NCBI RefSeq assembly: GCF_000004825.1 | Contig: NW_008805086.1 | Span: 496,001 to 560,000 of the forward strand | DNA: 64,000 bases | DNA from: Heterostelium album PN500 | Lineage: Eukaryota; Evosea; Eumycetozoa; Acytosteliales; Acytosteliaceae | Direction: 5' to 3' | Position numbers and translations under genes: made by a program | The notes under the pieces: model-generated | The model's database searches: none | What the model saw: only the letters and a program-made list of their open reading frames with translations | What the model was told of the DNA's origin: nothing | Shown here: positions 10,706-21,498 of the stretch, one piece after another | How the letters are laid out: each line of letters opens with the position of its first letter | How positions within the stretch are numbered: position 1 is the stretch's first letter

Positions 10706-12088
10706 CAAGATCCTTCAATAGTTACCTATTTGGTGAGAAACATCATCTATTTTACTAATAATACTAAAGATGATATTTTATTGTTATTGTCGATATTATA
10801 TACATTTTTATTATTATTATAATTTTTTGTTCCAAACAATAAAGGTCGTTTTGAACTTGTATTTTACAATAAGAAAGGACTGTTTCTTTTCAAAAAAAAT
10901 AAATAAATAAATAGAAAAGAAAGAAAGTATTCAGGCATTAACCATTGTACTTTGGAATTCCCTAATATATTATTAGATTTATTAAAAAAGGACTCGAATC
11001 TTTTGTAGAATGAGATGGTTCAAGCTATCGACCGATCAACAAAAAAGAAAAATGATCTTTAATATAACAATATAAAAAGAATGATTATTCTATCTTTATT
11101 TTACCCAAGGTAAATGTAAAACAAGATTGTGATTAACGTTTTGGGTCACAAAAAAAAGCCCAAAAAAACAATTTTTTTTTTGAAAATAATAGATTAATCT
11201 AAGATGCTCACGATTTTCAGTTTAAAAAACCAATTTTTACATCGATGATCAAAAATTACAACCCCCATCAGCAATAATAGATCAGAAAACTTTTTGTTTG
11301 TTTGTGGGTAGCAACACTCACAATCTATCATGCAAAAATATTCATATCATGTTGATTCTATTCATTATTGTTATATCATATCATATTAGGTGCAGTGTTT
11401 GTGTGTGTGCACTTGTGTGTGTGCACTTGTGTTTGTTTGGGTATTGACTCAGGTGTTGTGATTATTGGTGGTTTTGTGGTGGTAATTTATATCATCACAA
11501 AATAAATTTTTAATGATTGCTCAATCAGGTCAAAACAAATGTAATTTTTTAATTTATAACTAGTTTTTTTTTTGTTTTGTTTTGTTTATTGTTAATTTTG
11601 ATCATTATTTAAAATAAAATAATCAGTCAGTCCAAACAACCAAATAAAACAAGTAACATTGTTAAAGTGTGTGCTTTATCATATTTATTTATATACATTA
11701 ATATTAACACCTATTACTACATACTACTACTACTATCATCAACATCATCATCACCACCATCATCATTAACAACAACAACAACAATTGTCCAACTGAGAAT
11801 CAGAAATCAATCACAACATTAAGATATATACTAATATAATTGTTGGAATTGAAATATTAACTTTTATTTATTTATTTTTTTTAATTTTTTCTTCATTTTA
11901 TAAATCTTTTTGTTAAAATTAAATTATTTAACAAACTATTATAATAGTACTGTCCATAGATATACATATACATATAAAAGAGTTAAAGTTTATTTATTTT
12001 ATTAAATATTTAATATATTCTTGCAAAGTTTACCAAAAATTTAATTAATTTCAGAGAAAAACCAAAAACAAATAAAAATAAAGCGACA

Positions 12089-13786
12089 ATGAATTATTTC
12101 GAAGCTATAGCAATAAAGGATCACAAGGCAATTCATCCTTCACAATTGTCATTTAAGAAGGGTGAAACTATATTGGTATTTGAAACTGCACCAACTGGAT
12201 GGTGGCGTGGAGAATTGTTTGGAAAGAAAGGTTTGTTTCCCCAATCGTTTGTTGTATACAACAAAGAACAATATGGTGAGAATCCACTCGGAAATAATAA
12301 TAGCAATGCCAGTACAAGCAATTCATCATCATCTTCACCAGGAATCATACCGACAACTAACACCAATTCACAAACATCCAGTCCAACCATTGTAAATTCA
12401 AATGTAAACCATCATCATCATCAACAAAACAACACACCAATTGTGGTGACAACAAGCACAACTTCAAATGTCCATAGTAATAATAGTATTGGATCATCTC
12501 CACATTCCGCTGCATCGATAATAGATTCAATTGAGGATGACTTTGATGAGATCGACCGTATCATCCAATCGACTTCTCCACATGCCAGCTCACCACCTCA
12601 ACTCAAAAGAAATAATGCTCCACCACCCAGACAGATCTACAATACCATATCACCAAACTCACCTATGCTCTCTGCCAAGCCAGATCCATCAATCAAGCTA
12701 TCGCCACGATTCAACATCACAAGAGATCAGATAGTCGATAGTCTTCAAGGTTTAAACAACGCAACAAAGTTATCCAATTCCAACAGCAGCAGCAGCAGCA
12801 ACAACTCAACCTCAACAACAACAAAGACAGCTGCCAATACTCACATTCGTAAAACATCATCTCCACCTGGAGCCATCTCAGAAACTCAACCAAACACAAC
12901 TCAACCCGATGAAAGTCATCTCTCCTCAAAATCGACCAACAATGCTTTTCTCAACATCAACAATATCCATAATCATAGCTCAAGCTCGCTTGGAAACAGC
13001 AGCAATGAAATCGGACGACTCGAGACAAATGTCACCGATAGCAGTAGCAGTAGCAGCAACGACACCAGATATAGAACGCTGCCAAGTGCATCAGCAGCAG
13101 CCATGAAAGTTAGAAAACCCATCTCCAACATCCTCAATAACAGAACCACCGGAAAGATATCGATTAACGACGTCAACACCGATACACCCTATTATATTGG
13201 ACGTGCCGTCCTGCCGTATGCCAAACAGGCATACGATGAACTGGCGATCAACACCGACGACCTGATAGTTGTGTACAACAGTCGCGACATCGAAGGCGAC
13301 TGGTGGGTAGGCAAGCTAAAGAACGTATTCGGTGTATTCCCAAAGACTTGCATCGAAATCATCAGTGAGATACAACGATCCAGTAAAGATTCAACACCTA
13401 CACAATCATCACCTTCATTACAATCACAACAACAACAACAAACACCACCAAATAAAACACCAACAATGACACCACTTAAAAATATTAATAGTAATTCGAC
13501 ACCGACTACACCAATAGTAGCAGCAGCAGCAGCAGGAACAACAACAACAACACCAACAATAACACCTGAGGAACAAGCGATCGCCGCCAAAATAGAGGCA
13601 TCGTTCTCACAGTTCAAGACAATGGAAGACATGCTTGAAGCAGTAAAGAACTTGGCTGTCAAATTCGTTCGACAGACATCGACATTGAAACAAGAGTTGG
13701 AACAGGAGCGATTGAAATACGAACAAGAAAAGACTTTGAGAGCTGCATTCGAACGTGAACTAATGATAATTAAAAATCAAAAATAA
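12089..13786 (+). CDS. Double-SH3 adaptor protein with low-complexity linker and coiled coil
   Basis: A single exon of 565 residues starting at ATG 12089 in a good A-rich context. SH3 domain 1 spans about residues 3-57 and shows the usual signatures (GWWRGEL, GLFPQSFV). SH3 domain 2 spans about 368-430 (EGDWWVG, GVFPKTCI). The roughly 300 residues between them are Ser/Asn/Pro/Thr-rich and presumably disordered, with several PxxP stretches. A second low-complexity segment follows, and the last 45 residues form a charged coiled coil. Such proteins link Pro-rich partners to actin, endocytic or signalling machinery. The exact partner family is not recognised. The 5' spacer is long and may contain an untranslated leader. 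Confidence 0.85.
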   Translation: MNYFEAIAIKDHKAIHPSQLSFKKGETILVFETAPTGWWRGELFGKKGLFPQSFVVYNKEQYGENPLGNNNSNASTSNSSSSSPGIIPTTNTNSQTSSPTIVNSNVNHHHHQQNNTPIVVTTSTTSNVHSNNSIGSSPHSAASIIDSIEDDFDEIDRIIQSTSPHASSPPQLKRNNAPPPRQIYNTISPNSPMLSAKPDPSIKLSPRFNITRDQIVDSLQGLNNATKLSNSNSSSSSNNSTSTTTKTAANTHIRKTSSPPGAISETQPNTTQPDESHLSSKSTNNAFLNINNIHNHSSSSLGNSSNEIGRLETNVTDSSSSSSNDTRYRTLPSASAAAMKVRKPISNILNNRTTGKISINDVNTDTPYYIGRAVLPYAKQAYDELAINTDDLIVVYNSRDIEGDWWVGKLKNVFGVFPKTCIEIISEIQRSSKDSTPTQSSPSLQSQQQQQTPPNKTPTMTPLKNINSNSTPTTPIVAAAAAGTTTTTPTITPEEQAIAAKIEASFSQFKTMEDMLEAVKNLAVKFVRQTSTLKQELEQERLKYEQEKTLRAAFERELMIIKNQK

Positions 13787-14089
13787 GACAAAAAAAAAAA
13801 TTTGATAGATCATCAACTTTTTCAAACTTATATATAAAGAGTAAACACAATATACATATTTCTTATTTATAAAATATCATTAATTATAATAGATTTATCT
13901 CTATTAGATTTATTAATAAAACAATAATAATGATAATGAAAATTATAAAAATCGTTGTAATTGAAGTTATGAATAAACTTTTTTTGCATAACCACCACTT
14001 TTCTCAAATGGTTTAAGTGCAAATTAAATATTTATTTATCCCCAATAAACAGTTTTATTTTTATATTATTGTTTTTTTTTTTTAGTAAG
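13787..14089. other. Short spacer
   Basis: AT-rich spacer between tandem plus-strand genes. The T12-AG at 14072-14084 just before the next ATG looks like a splice acceptor, so the CoA synthetase gene may have a 5' untranslated exon in here. No other feature is seen. Confidence 0.4.
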
Positions 14090-16225
14090 ATGTACAAAGC
14101 TAAATCATTATGTATTGTTAGGTCGAGAGTTATTGGTAATACTTCTAATTTTTTTGGAGTTGGATATAGAAATTATATTACTGCAACAACAACAAAGTCA
14201 AATGATCAGAAATTTAGAGAATATAAAGATGAATATAATGAAGCTGTTGTAAATAAAAAGAAATATTGGGATGAAAAAGCATCTAAAATAACTTGGTATG
14301 TATATAATTGAATTGATTTGATTTGATAGAGTTATTAATAAATTAAATTGAATTGAATTGATTTGATATGATATGATTTGATATTTATTTTTAGGAATAA
14401 GAAATATGATGATGTTTTAACTGGCACACCAGAGAGTCCGAATTGGTTCGACGGTGGAAAGCTGAATATGTGTTATAATGCATTGGATAGACACTTGGTG
14501 GATCCAGAGTCACGCGATCGTCTTGCATTTATACATGAGACACCGTTGTATGGTACCACCTTGAAATACACCTATAGAGAGTTGCACGAGCAAGTCTGTC
14601 TGGTCGCTCAGGCACTGCTGAATCTTGGCGTGCAACAAGGCGATCGTGTTGTAATCTATATGCCTACGATGCCGGAAGCGTCGATGGCAATGTTGGCATG
14701 TGCAAGAATAGGTGCGATTCACTCGGTGGTTTTCGGTGGTTTCGCAGCGCCACAGTTGGCAGCGCGTATCGAGCATTGCCAAGCAAAGGTGGTAATCTCT
14801 GCCGACTTTGGTGTTGAGGCGTTGCGCACCATTGCATATACTCCGCTGCTAAAGGATGCTCTTGAGATCAGTAAACATAAACCAGAGTCTGTTATTATCT
14901 ACGAGAGAAAAGATTTGGTTCCAAAGGATCTTCCGGTGATACCAAAGCTGGACGGTTGTCTCTATTGGTCGGATTTGATTCGTAAGGTTCAGCCAATGAG
15001 AGATTATGTTGAGGTCGACTCAAAACATCCGCTTTATTTGTTGTATACTTCGGGTACGACCGGTAGTCCAAAGGGTATTGTTAGAGAAACCGGTGGTTAC
15101 GCTGTAGCGCTGGCGCACACAATGAACAACATTTTCAATTGCGAGAAGGGGGATGTGTTCTTTACTACTAGTGACATTGGGTGGGTTGTAGCGCATACTC
15201 TGGTGACATACGGACCGTTGCTCAGTGGAATGACAGCGTTGTCCTACGAAGGAAAACCTGTGATACCGGATGCAGGTGTTTTGTGGCGACTCTCTGAAAA
15301 GCATAGAGTTAAAGCGTTGTTCACTGCTCCCACCGCTGCCAGAGCGATACAGCGTGACGATCCACAAGGTTTGCTTCCAAAGAAATACGATCTTTCCAAG
15401 CTGGAGTCGGTGTGGCTTGGTGGTGAAAGAGGAGATCCAACCACACTAAAATACTTGGCTGATGCCACTGGTAAGCAGCACGGTATTTTCGATTCGTATT
15501 GGCAAACAGAGAGTGGTTGGCCGATGATAACCAATGCGCGCGGTGCAATTCCTATTCGATATGGATCGGCTGGAATGCCTGCTCCGGGCGCCGACTTGCA
15601 TGTGGTCGGTCCTGATAACAATAAACTTGATACCGGTGTCATGGGTGAAATACTGGCGACACTTCCACTTCCTCCTGGCTACTGCACAAAGCTCTACAAG
15701 AACGACGACGGTTTCAGAAAATCGTATTACGCCGGATACACCGGATACTACAGAACTGGCGACGCCGGCTATCAAGACGACGACGGATATTTCTATATTA
15801 TGACACGTGTTGACGATGTTATCAATACCAGTGGACATAGAATGTCGACATCGGCAATTGAAGAGATTCTCTATTCGCATCCCGATATTGTAGAGTGCGC
15901 TGTCATCGGTGCCCACGATGAAATCAAGGGAGAGATTCCATTTGGTTTCGTTGTAATGAAAGAAGGCAAATTGTTCACACCAGAGACAGAGGCACAACTC
16001 ATCAAAATGGTGAGAGACAAGATCGGTGCCGTTGCAACATTCAAACGAGTGATGCCAGTCAGCAGATTGCCTAAAACCAGATCCGGTAAGATCGTAAGAA
16101 ACATTCTGAAAGCAATTTCCAACGGACATGAGCACTATGGAGTACCACCAACCATTGAAGATCCAGAAGTTCCTAAAGAAATTGAAGCACAATTCAAGAA
16201 GTATATGAACACTCATCAATTTTAA
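14090..16225 (+). CDS. Acetyl/propionyl-CoA synthetase (ACSS3-like), mitochondrial
   Basis: Two exons: 14090-14295 and 14395-16225, with a 99-nt GT...AG intron, giving 678 residues, close to ACSS3-type enzymes. It belongs to the adenylate-forming superfamily: carboxylate plus ATP plus CoA gives acyl-CoA plus AMP plus PPi. Motifs in order are the phosphate loop TSGTTGSPKGIV at about residue 285, the DIGWVVAH segment, YWQTESGWP, the hinge region YRTGDAGYQDDDGYFYIMTRVDD and the catalytic lysine in TRSGKIVRN near residue 630. The RETGGYAVAL segment after the phosphate loop favours the propionyl-CoA synthetase/ACSS3 branch over cytosolic ACS. The N-terminus (MYKAKSLCIVRSRVIG) is basic and suits mitochondrial import. 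The intron placement is required, since exon 1 reads into a stop without it. Confidence 0.9.
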
Positions 16226-16656
16226 AAAAAAAAAAAACAAAAAGAAAAGAACACCAATGATTCCGGTCATTCTCACCAACAAACAGATAGTTATGTTGAC
16301 ATGACTGTATTATTTATTCAAATCAAACTAATCAAGTGTTACAATAATATTATAATCATTTCTCAAACAACAACAATTAAATTTATTTATCTAATTTATT
16401 AAAATAATCACAATCACATATGTAATAATTATACAAAACAATTCAATTCAATTTCAATTTCAAATTATATTAAATTAATCACAATAAATAAAAACCAAAC
16501 CATGTAATTAAAATAATAATAATAAAATAAAATAATGATATAGAAAATAATATAGTTTGATTGAACAATTTTATTGGTAGAGTATCTCTTTACACTATAT
16601 TGTCAATCAAAATTGAATTGAAATTAAATCGATATAACTTTAACACCAACTTGCAA
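16226..16656. other. Spacer
   Basis: Very AT-rich 3' spacer after the CoA synthetase gene, with A runs and TAA-rich text. No gene, hairpin or RNA signature is supported. Confidence 0.6.
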
Positions 16657-16833
16657 TTATCTTGATTCATCGCAACATATATTCGATGTTCTACCATTCC
16701 ATGATAAAACACATTTGATAGACATGTCTTCCAACCAATGAGTACTCGTTGATAAACGATCAAATATTTGTTGTTGGGTGAAATCATACCAATTAAAATT
16801 AATTTCAATTTGATTTGGTGGGCGATAAATCAT
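16657..16833 (-). CDS. Small hypothetical ORF, 58 residues
   Basis: An ATG-started minus-strand ORF (16833-16657) reads MIYRPPNQIEINFNWYDF and continues with balanced, protein-like composition including Trp, Cys, Asp and Arg. That is unusual for AT-rich spacer noise here. The ATG has an A-rich context. An overlapping frame stays open further to 16590, so the real gene may contain a small intron or a frame change near 16690. No family is recognised, and it may be a remnant. Confidence 0.35.
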   Translation of the reverse strand: MIYRPPNQIEINFNWYDFTQQQIFDRLSTSTHWLEDMSIKCVLSWNGRTSNICCDESR

Positions 16834-17400
16834 TTTTCTTCTTTATTTTGTGTTGGTTGGTGGGTGATAGGTTATTCTAGTTTTATGGTAAATCAAACAG
16901 ACAGTCTGATAAGAGTAAGGTAAGATCATTGGTTTTTTTTTTATATTTTTATTGGATTCGAAATACTGTGATCTTTTGATATAGATAAATTAAAATATAT
17001 ACTTTTCAAATCAGATAGGGACACACCGATTATCGATTATCCCTATTAAACAAAGACAATATAACTAACATTTAAGTATATTTTCATTTTTACTAAATAT
17101 AAATTAATTACTAATTTTAATGATCTACTAAAAATAAACCTTCTAACAATCAGTTGGACATTCTTTTTGTAAAAAGGACAATTAAAAATGTTTCTTTTTT
17201 AGATACATATGTTTTATGATAGCGATATCTAGAATAGGTTCTAAACTTGGAACAGAGAAGTTTGATCGTTCAATTTCGAAATTTACTAAGGGACAGGATT
17301 TCTATAAATACCGAGTAACTTGATACTACTTTTTCATCAACAAACAAATAAGTATCTTAAAAACTAAACTAAAAAGTTAATTACTTCAAGAAATTTTAAA
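16834..17400. other. Promoter-side spacer of the mini-gene
   Basis: AT-rich spacer with no ORF. The inverted text GATTATCGATTATC near 17030 and a TATAAATA at 17303-17310 are the only promoter-like features. It probably serves divergent transcription of the small minus ORF and the mini-gene at 17401. Confidence 0.45.
17303..17310 (+). promoter_or_regulatory. TATA-like box of the mini-gene
   Basis: TATAAATA sits about 90 bp before the ATG at 17401, preceded by a GGGACAGG patch. This is a plausible core promoter for the short developmental-type gene that follows. In such AT-rich DNA, TATA matches are common, so the assignment is tentative. Confidence 0.3.
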
Positions 17401-17693
17401 ATGTTATACAGTAGGTATTAACTAAAAAAAATACTAAAAATAAGAATATTTATTCTAAATACTAATTTTTCTTTTTTAATTATTTAGAATCACTTGCCAA
17501 TTTAACAGCCTCCACTTCATCAATCACCAATATCACTGTTAATGCTCAAGGTGGTGCTGGATCAAGACAAGGTGGAAATAAAGCCGCCACTATTGGAGTT
17601 CCAGATTGGGTTGATACCGTCAACGATCTCATCTATCTCGGATATATTGATTGCCATGGAAATGTTATCTGTCATAATCACTGCGGTTGTTAA
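17401..17693 (+). CDS. 71-residue mini-protein with Cys/His-rich tail
   Basis: Two exons: a 10-nt first exon (17401-17410), a 77-nt intron (17411-17487, GTAGGT...TTTAG) and exon 2 17488-17693. The 71-residue product begins MLYKSLANLTASTSSITNIT. It then has a Gly/Gln/Asn-rich middle and a well-structured end: PDWVDTVNDLIYLGY followed by DCHGNVICHNHCGC. The four Cys and three His in the tail could bind metal or form disulphides. A tiny first exon followed by an intron is typical of the short multigene families expressed in dictyostelid development. The exact family is not recognised and no function is claimed. The gene is too short for ordinary ORF calling. Confidence 0.6.
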
Positions 17694-17961
17694 GTCAATG
17701 GATTGATTAAAAAAAAAAAACCAAAAAAAAAAAAATCATTTTTCCCCTACTACTACAATTATGTATAGATTTAATTCTGAAAGATTAAACCTTTAGAATT
17801 CCTATTATTATTATTATTATTAAATAAATTTTATTTTATTTTATTTAAATCGTTAAAATTAATTTATTAAAATTATTTTTAAATTTTCACCAAAAAGAAA
17901 ATTGAAGTTCATTTGTTTTTTTTTTTTTTTTTTAATTCTCAATCAATCAATTTATAAATAT

Positions 17962-17994
17962 ATGACTGTTAACAACTTTGAATATGATCAATAA
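17962..17994 (+). promoter_or_regulatory. Upstream ORF overlapping the TFIIIC subunit start
   Basis: An ATG at 17962 opens a 10-codon ORF (MTVNNFEYDQ) that ends at 17994 and overlaps the main start at 17984 in another frame. If present in the mRNA, it would lower initiation at the main ATG. The transcript start is not known. Confidence 0.4.
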
Positions 17995-20566
17995 AAAAGA
18001 TAAAGAAAACAATGATCAATCGAAAAATGTACAAACAACCAATAGCAACAATGATGTTGAGATGAAAGATGTTCAGGAGGTAGTGGAGCAATCAACAAAA
18101 GTCGATGAGAATGACAATACAACAACTACGATCACTACGACAACGACAACAACTACAACTACAAACACCAGTCCCAGTGGACTGAACGATAGCGATCGAT
18201 CTAGATTGGAGCTCTTGAAGATGAGATTCGAAAAGGAGATAGTAAATAAAGAAAGAGATACATCGACGTCGATGGGAATGGGTTCGCCACCACCTGGTTC
18301 TGGCGTTGGTGGCGGCGGCGGTAGTGGAAACAACAATGAATCATCATCGTCATCATCATCATCGTCAGATCGTAAGCAATTCGGTGATGACGTTGAGGTG
18401 CAGATGAATATTCAATCGATCAAACAGAGCATAAAGAAACAGCATGCTAAACAAGCGCCGACACTAGACTATCAGAGAGCACCCAAGCATATCGTACCGA
18501 AGAACATCTACTACGGTATCAACATGCCTGCGAATGTGGTGAACGACGACCGTGCACTCGAAGCAGTAGGTGGTCTTTCACAAATCACAAAAGTATTCAA
18601 ATCGAGTGAAGCTGAATATCTTCAATTCAAACACCGTCCAAACAACCCAAATTGTCGCCCCGCATTCGGTGATAAACTACCCACCTGTAATATGTTACTT
18701 CGCATAAGAAAGAATAATAATCAACAACAAACAGCATCAACATCAACATCGACATCTACAACACCAAACACATCTTCACCAATATTATCTTCACAAACAT
18801 CTACACCTATAAGTAAAAAACAACAAAAGCAGCAACAACAACAACAACAACATAGACAACCACAACAACAACAATCTTCACAACAACAAAAATCTACAGA
18901 ACAACAACAACAACAATCATTTAGCGCAGATATTATAGCTATTATACCAAGTACAATTAAATTCGATGGAATGTCTGATTTTCAATATATTGTTCGGCCA
19001 GAGGAAAAGAGAGAAGCAGAGCAGTATTTCGAGGTGAAAGATGAAGAACTCAATGTGTTACCAACGATATTCTCGAGAATAGATCATCCGCAACCCTATT
19101 ATTTCAAGACGAATCCTCTGGCTACTTTCATACCAGAGACACATCAATTCACAATCGGAACGAAACCTTCGACTTTTGCATCGATCCAAGTGTGCAGGTT
19201 CGAATCGACAGATCCGCTGCCAACCGCCAAGAAGACAATCGACTCGATAAAGACGGTACAATCGATGTTGGTATCACATCGTGTGCTTCAGCAGCTGTTT
19301 GAGGAGCGGCCGTGCTGGGCATCGGTGCCTCTCAAAGACTACTACCAGAAACGCGGTGGATCGCTACGCTACCTCAAGATTCTGATGCCATTCGTCGCAT
19401 ACAGCTTTGTCAATGGTCCGTGGCGTCTGTGCTATCTCCGATACGGGTACGATCCGCGCGTCGATCAAGAAGCGAGAATGTATCAAGGCGTAGACTTTCG
19501 TCTCGACAAGGAGGCAAACAACTCCAAGATTCGTCGAACATTCGTCACACCGCGACGTGGTGCAACCAAACTCAACACCTTTAACTACCAGAACATGGAA
19601 TCATCGGGAACGCCACTGCTCGAAGGCTACTCGCCACCCATCTTTGACTACACATTCAAAGAGATACCGACACAATCTAGATACTATCAACTCTGTGATT
19701 TCGAAGTGCCCAAGCTAAAGACACTTTGTGAATCATTGACACCATCACCCTATTGTACAGTATGTATTATATATATCATATCATTTCATATTCAAAGCAT
19801 ACATATCTTAACATAAATATGTAACATGTTAACACAGGCAAAATCTGGATGGTTTACAGAGAATGATTTAAGGTTGATTACGAATGAGATGAAACTAAGA
19901 TGTGGTATTCAACCAAAGAATACTGGTTCCAGTGGAAGTACGCGCGCCCGATCCAACAGCGGCAGCAAGTCAACGACACCAAAGAAAGGCAAAGCAAGTC
20001 AGAAATCAAAGAAATCTCAAAAACAACAGAGACAACAGTCGCAACAAACTCAGTCAGCAGTGACGGACGACGAGGAAAGTCTCTACCATGAAGATGAAAT
20101 GTCACAATTCATGCAAAGTGGAAGTGGTATTGGTTCACCACCTTCACCTTCACCATCACCACCACCACAATCACAATCACAATTACAACAAATAGTGCTT
20201 AGTACAAGAAGGGAGGAGACGTCAACAACAACAACAGCGGCAGCAGCAACAGCAACAGTTAACGACACCGATACAGAGAGTGAAATGCATCACACCGACA
20301 TCAATATGCACATGGATATGCACTTTCCGACACTCAAGACCAACGAGCAGCTCGAACAAGACGCCTACGACATCCTCGACGAGGAACGAGACAGCGAGAT
20401 CGAAGGACAACTCGACGAATTCGAATCCGATCAGGAACAGAGCGATCTCGATGAGGAAGAAGAGAATATGGGTGACGACGAAGATGACTTTAACGAATCG
20501 CACTACGATGATGATGAAGATCACGAAAATTCATTCGATGTTGAAGAGGCAGATAATGATAATTAA
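17984..20566 (+). CDS. Transcription factor IIIC subunit 5 (tau95/GTF3C5-like)
   Basis: Two exons: 17984-19759 and 19838-20566, with a 78-nt GT...AG intron, giving 834 residues. The start was taken as the first in-frame ATG. After an Asn/Thr/Gly-rich N-terminus, about residues 185-245 carry the family opening (AVGGLSQI, LQFKHRPNNPNCRP, TCNMLLRIRK). A Gln-rich insert follows. About residues 415-560 hold the conserved C-terminal core (RPCWASVPLKDYY, MPFVAYSFVNGPWRLCY, GYDPRVD). The second exon ends in a long Asp/Glu-rich tail, as in other tau95 proteins. TFIIIC binds the A and B boxes of tRNA genes and recruits TFIIIB and RNA polymerase III; this subunit contacts the A box. Confidence 0.85.
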
Positions 20567-20663
20567 TTAATGAATGAACATGTGTGTGTTTAAAAAACAA
20601 AAAAAAACCTTATATCAAATAAATCAAAAAATTTACTTGTTTTGTAAAAAAGAAATTCAATTA

Positions 20664-20696
<33 letters not shown>

Positions 20697-21327
20697 ATCT
20701 GATTGAAACCCACTGAGATAGATGGTGTGGTGGGGTTTTTTTTTTTTTTGTTTATTAATTCAAATCATTAATGGGGGTGAAAATCACCGTTATAAAAATT
20801 TTAAACCTTTTTTGTTCATTCAAAATTTATTTGAATTTAATTTGATTTTTTTGTTTTTTGCAAAATTAAACCCCAATTTCTTTAAATAAATTATTAAATA
20901 ATCTTTAAAAAAAAACTAAACAATAAAAAATTAATAATAATAATATAGATAATTAACAATAACAATAATATTAACACACAACACAGCTAACAACAACACA
21001 ACATAATAATAAAAAATAAAACAAATAAAAACAGCAAAAAAGATAACAGCAAAGCTCAACTTAGATTTGTATAGAATAGAATAACAACAATAACAATAAC
21101 TTAAAAATTCAATTTATTTATATATATAATATTTATTCATTATAAAAAAAAAAAAAAAAACAAACAACAGACAATTAATTGCAAAAGATTTGGAACAACA
21201 ACAAACCTTTTTTTTTTTTCAGGTAGGGCCTCTTTTACCTCTTCAGAATGTTGCATGTTTTTTGATGTAGTTGTTTTGTAGACTTTGCTTACTCTGGTTA
21301 CCAGTGTCATTGCGTATCAATCAAATC
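20567..21327. other. Spacer with homopolymer runs and a G-rich box
   Basis: Long T and A runs (T24 near 20671-20694) and AAC/AAT-rich text, which may be an untranslated leader. An 11-mer GTGGTGGGGTT at 20727-20737 recurs at 22705. A T-rich tract ending CAG at about 21222 looks like a splice acceptor upstream of the possible peptide gene. Confidence 0.5.
20724..20737 (+). promoter_or_regulatory. G-rich box, copy 1
   Basis: GGTGTGGTGGGGTT stands out in AT-rich DNA. It shares an exact 11-mer with 22705-22715 and resembles the G-box elements used in developmental promoters of dictyostelids. Function is inferred from similarity only. Confidence 0.3.
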
Positions 21328-21498
21328 ATGTTTCAAAAACACAAGTGTCTGCAATCATTAGTAATGTTGATTTTAAATCTTGTAGTAGTGGTGGTAGTAG
21401 TTAATCAAACATTTATTGTTGTTGAAAGCAGATTTCAAGTCACTCATATAAGAACTCAGACTGAACATAGTAGTTCATACAATTGTAGATCATTCTAA
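21328..21498 (+). CDS. Possible small secreted peptide precursor, 56 residues
   Basis: The ORF from ATG 21328 begins MFQKHKCLQSLVMLILNL, a basic start with a long Leu/Val core like a signal peptide. It then gives a hydrophilic tail of about 27 residues (VESRFQVTHIRTQTEHSSSYN...). The possible splice acceptor upstream suggests a 5' untranslated exon. Composition of the tail is not that of AT-rich noise. No family is recognised. Confidence 0.4.
   Translation: MFQKHKCLQSLVMLILNLVVVVVVVNQTFIVVESRFQVTHIRTQTEHSSSYNCRSF

Larger units (their letters stand above)
8863..12088. other. Long AT-rich spacer
   Basis: About 3.2 kb without a well-supported gene. It holds the upstream region of the vacuolin-like gene (G-rich patch near 9090-9105), a TATA-like TATAAAAG near 9222, a degenerate tandem repeat (9861-10043), a possible signal-peptide micro-ORF (10631-10705) and a TG-rich duplicated motif near 11400-11440. 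The last several hundred bases, with CAT/CAA repeats near 11730-11785, are probably the 5' region of the SH3 gene. Confidence 0.6.

Noticed and set aside
10985-11060. tRNA-like B-box text on the minus strand (GATTCGAGTCC)
   Set aside because: The T arm does not pair properly and there is no D arm, anticodon arm or acceptor stem around it.
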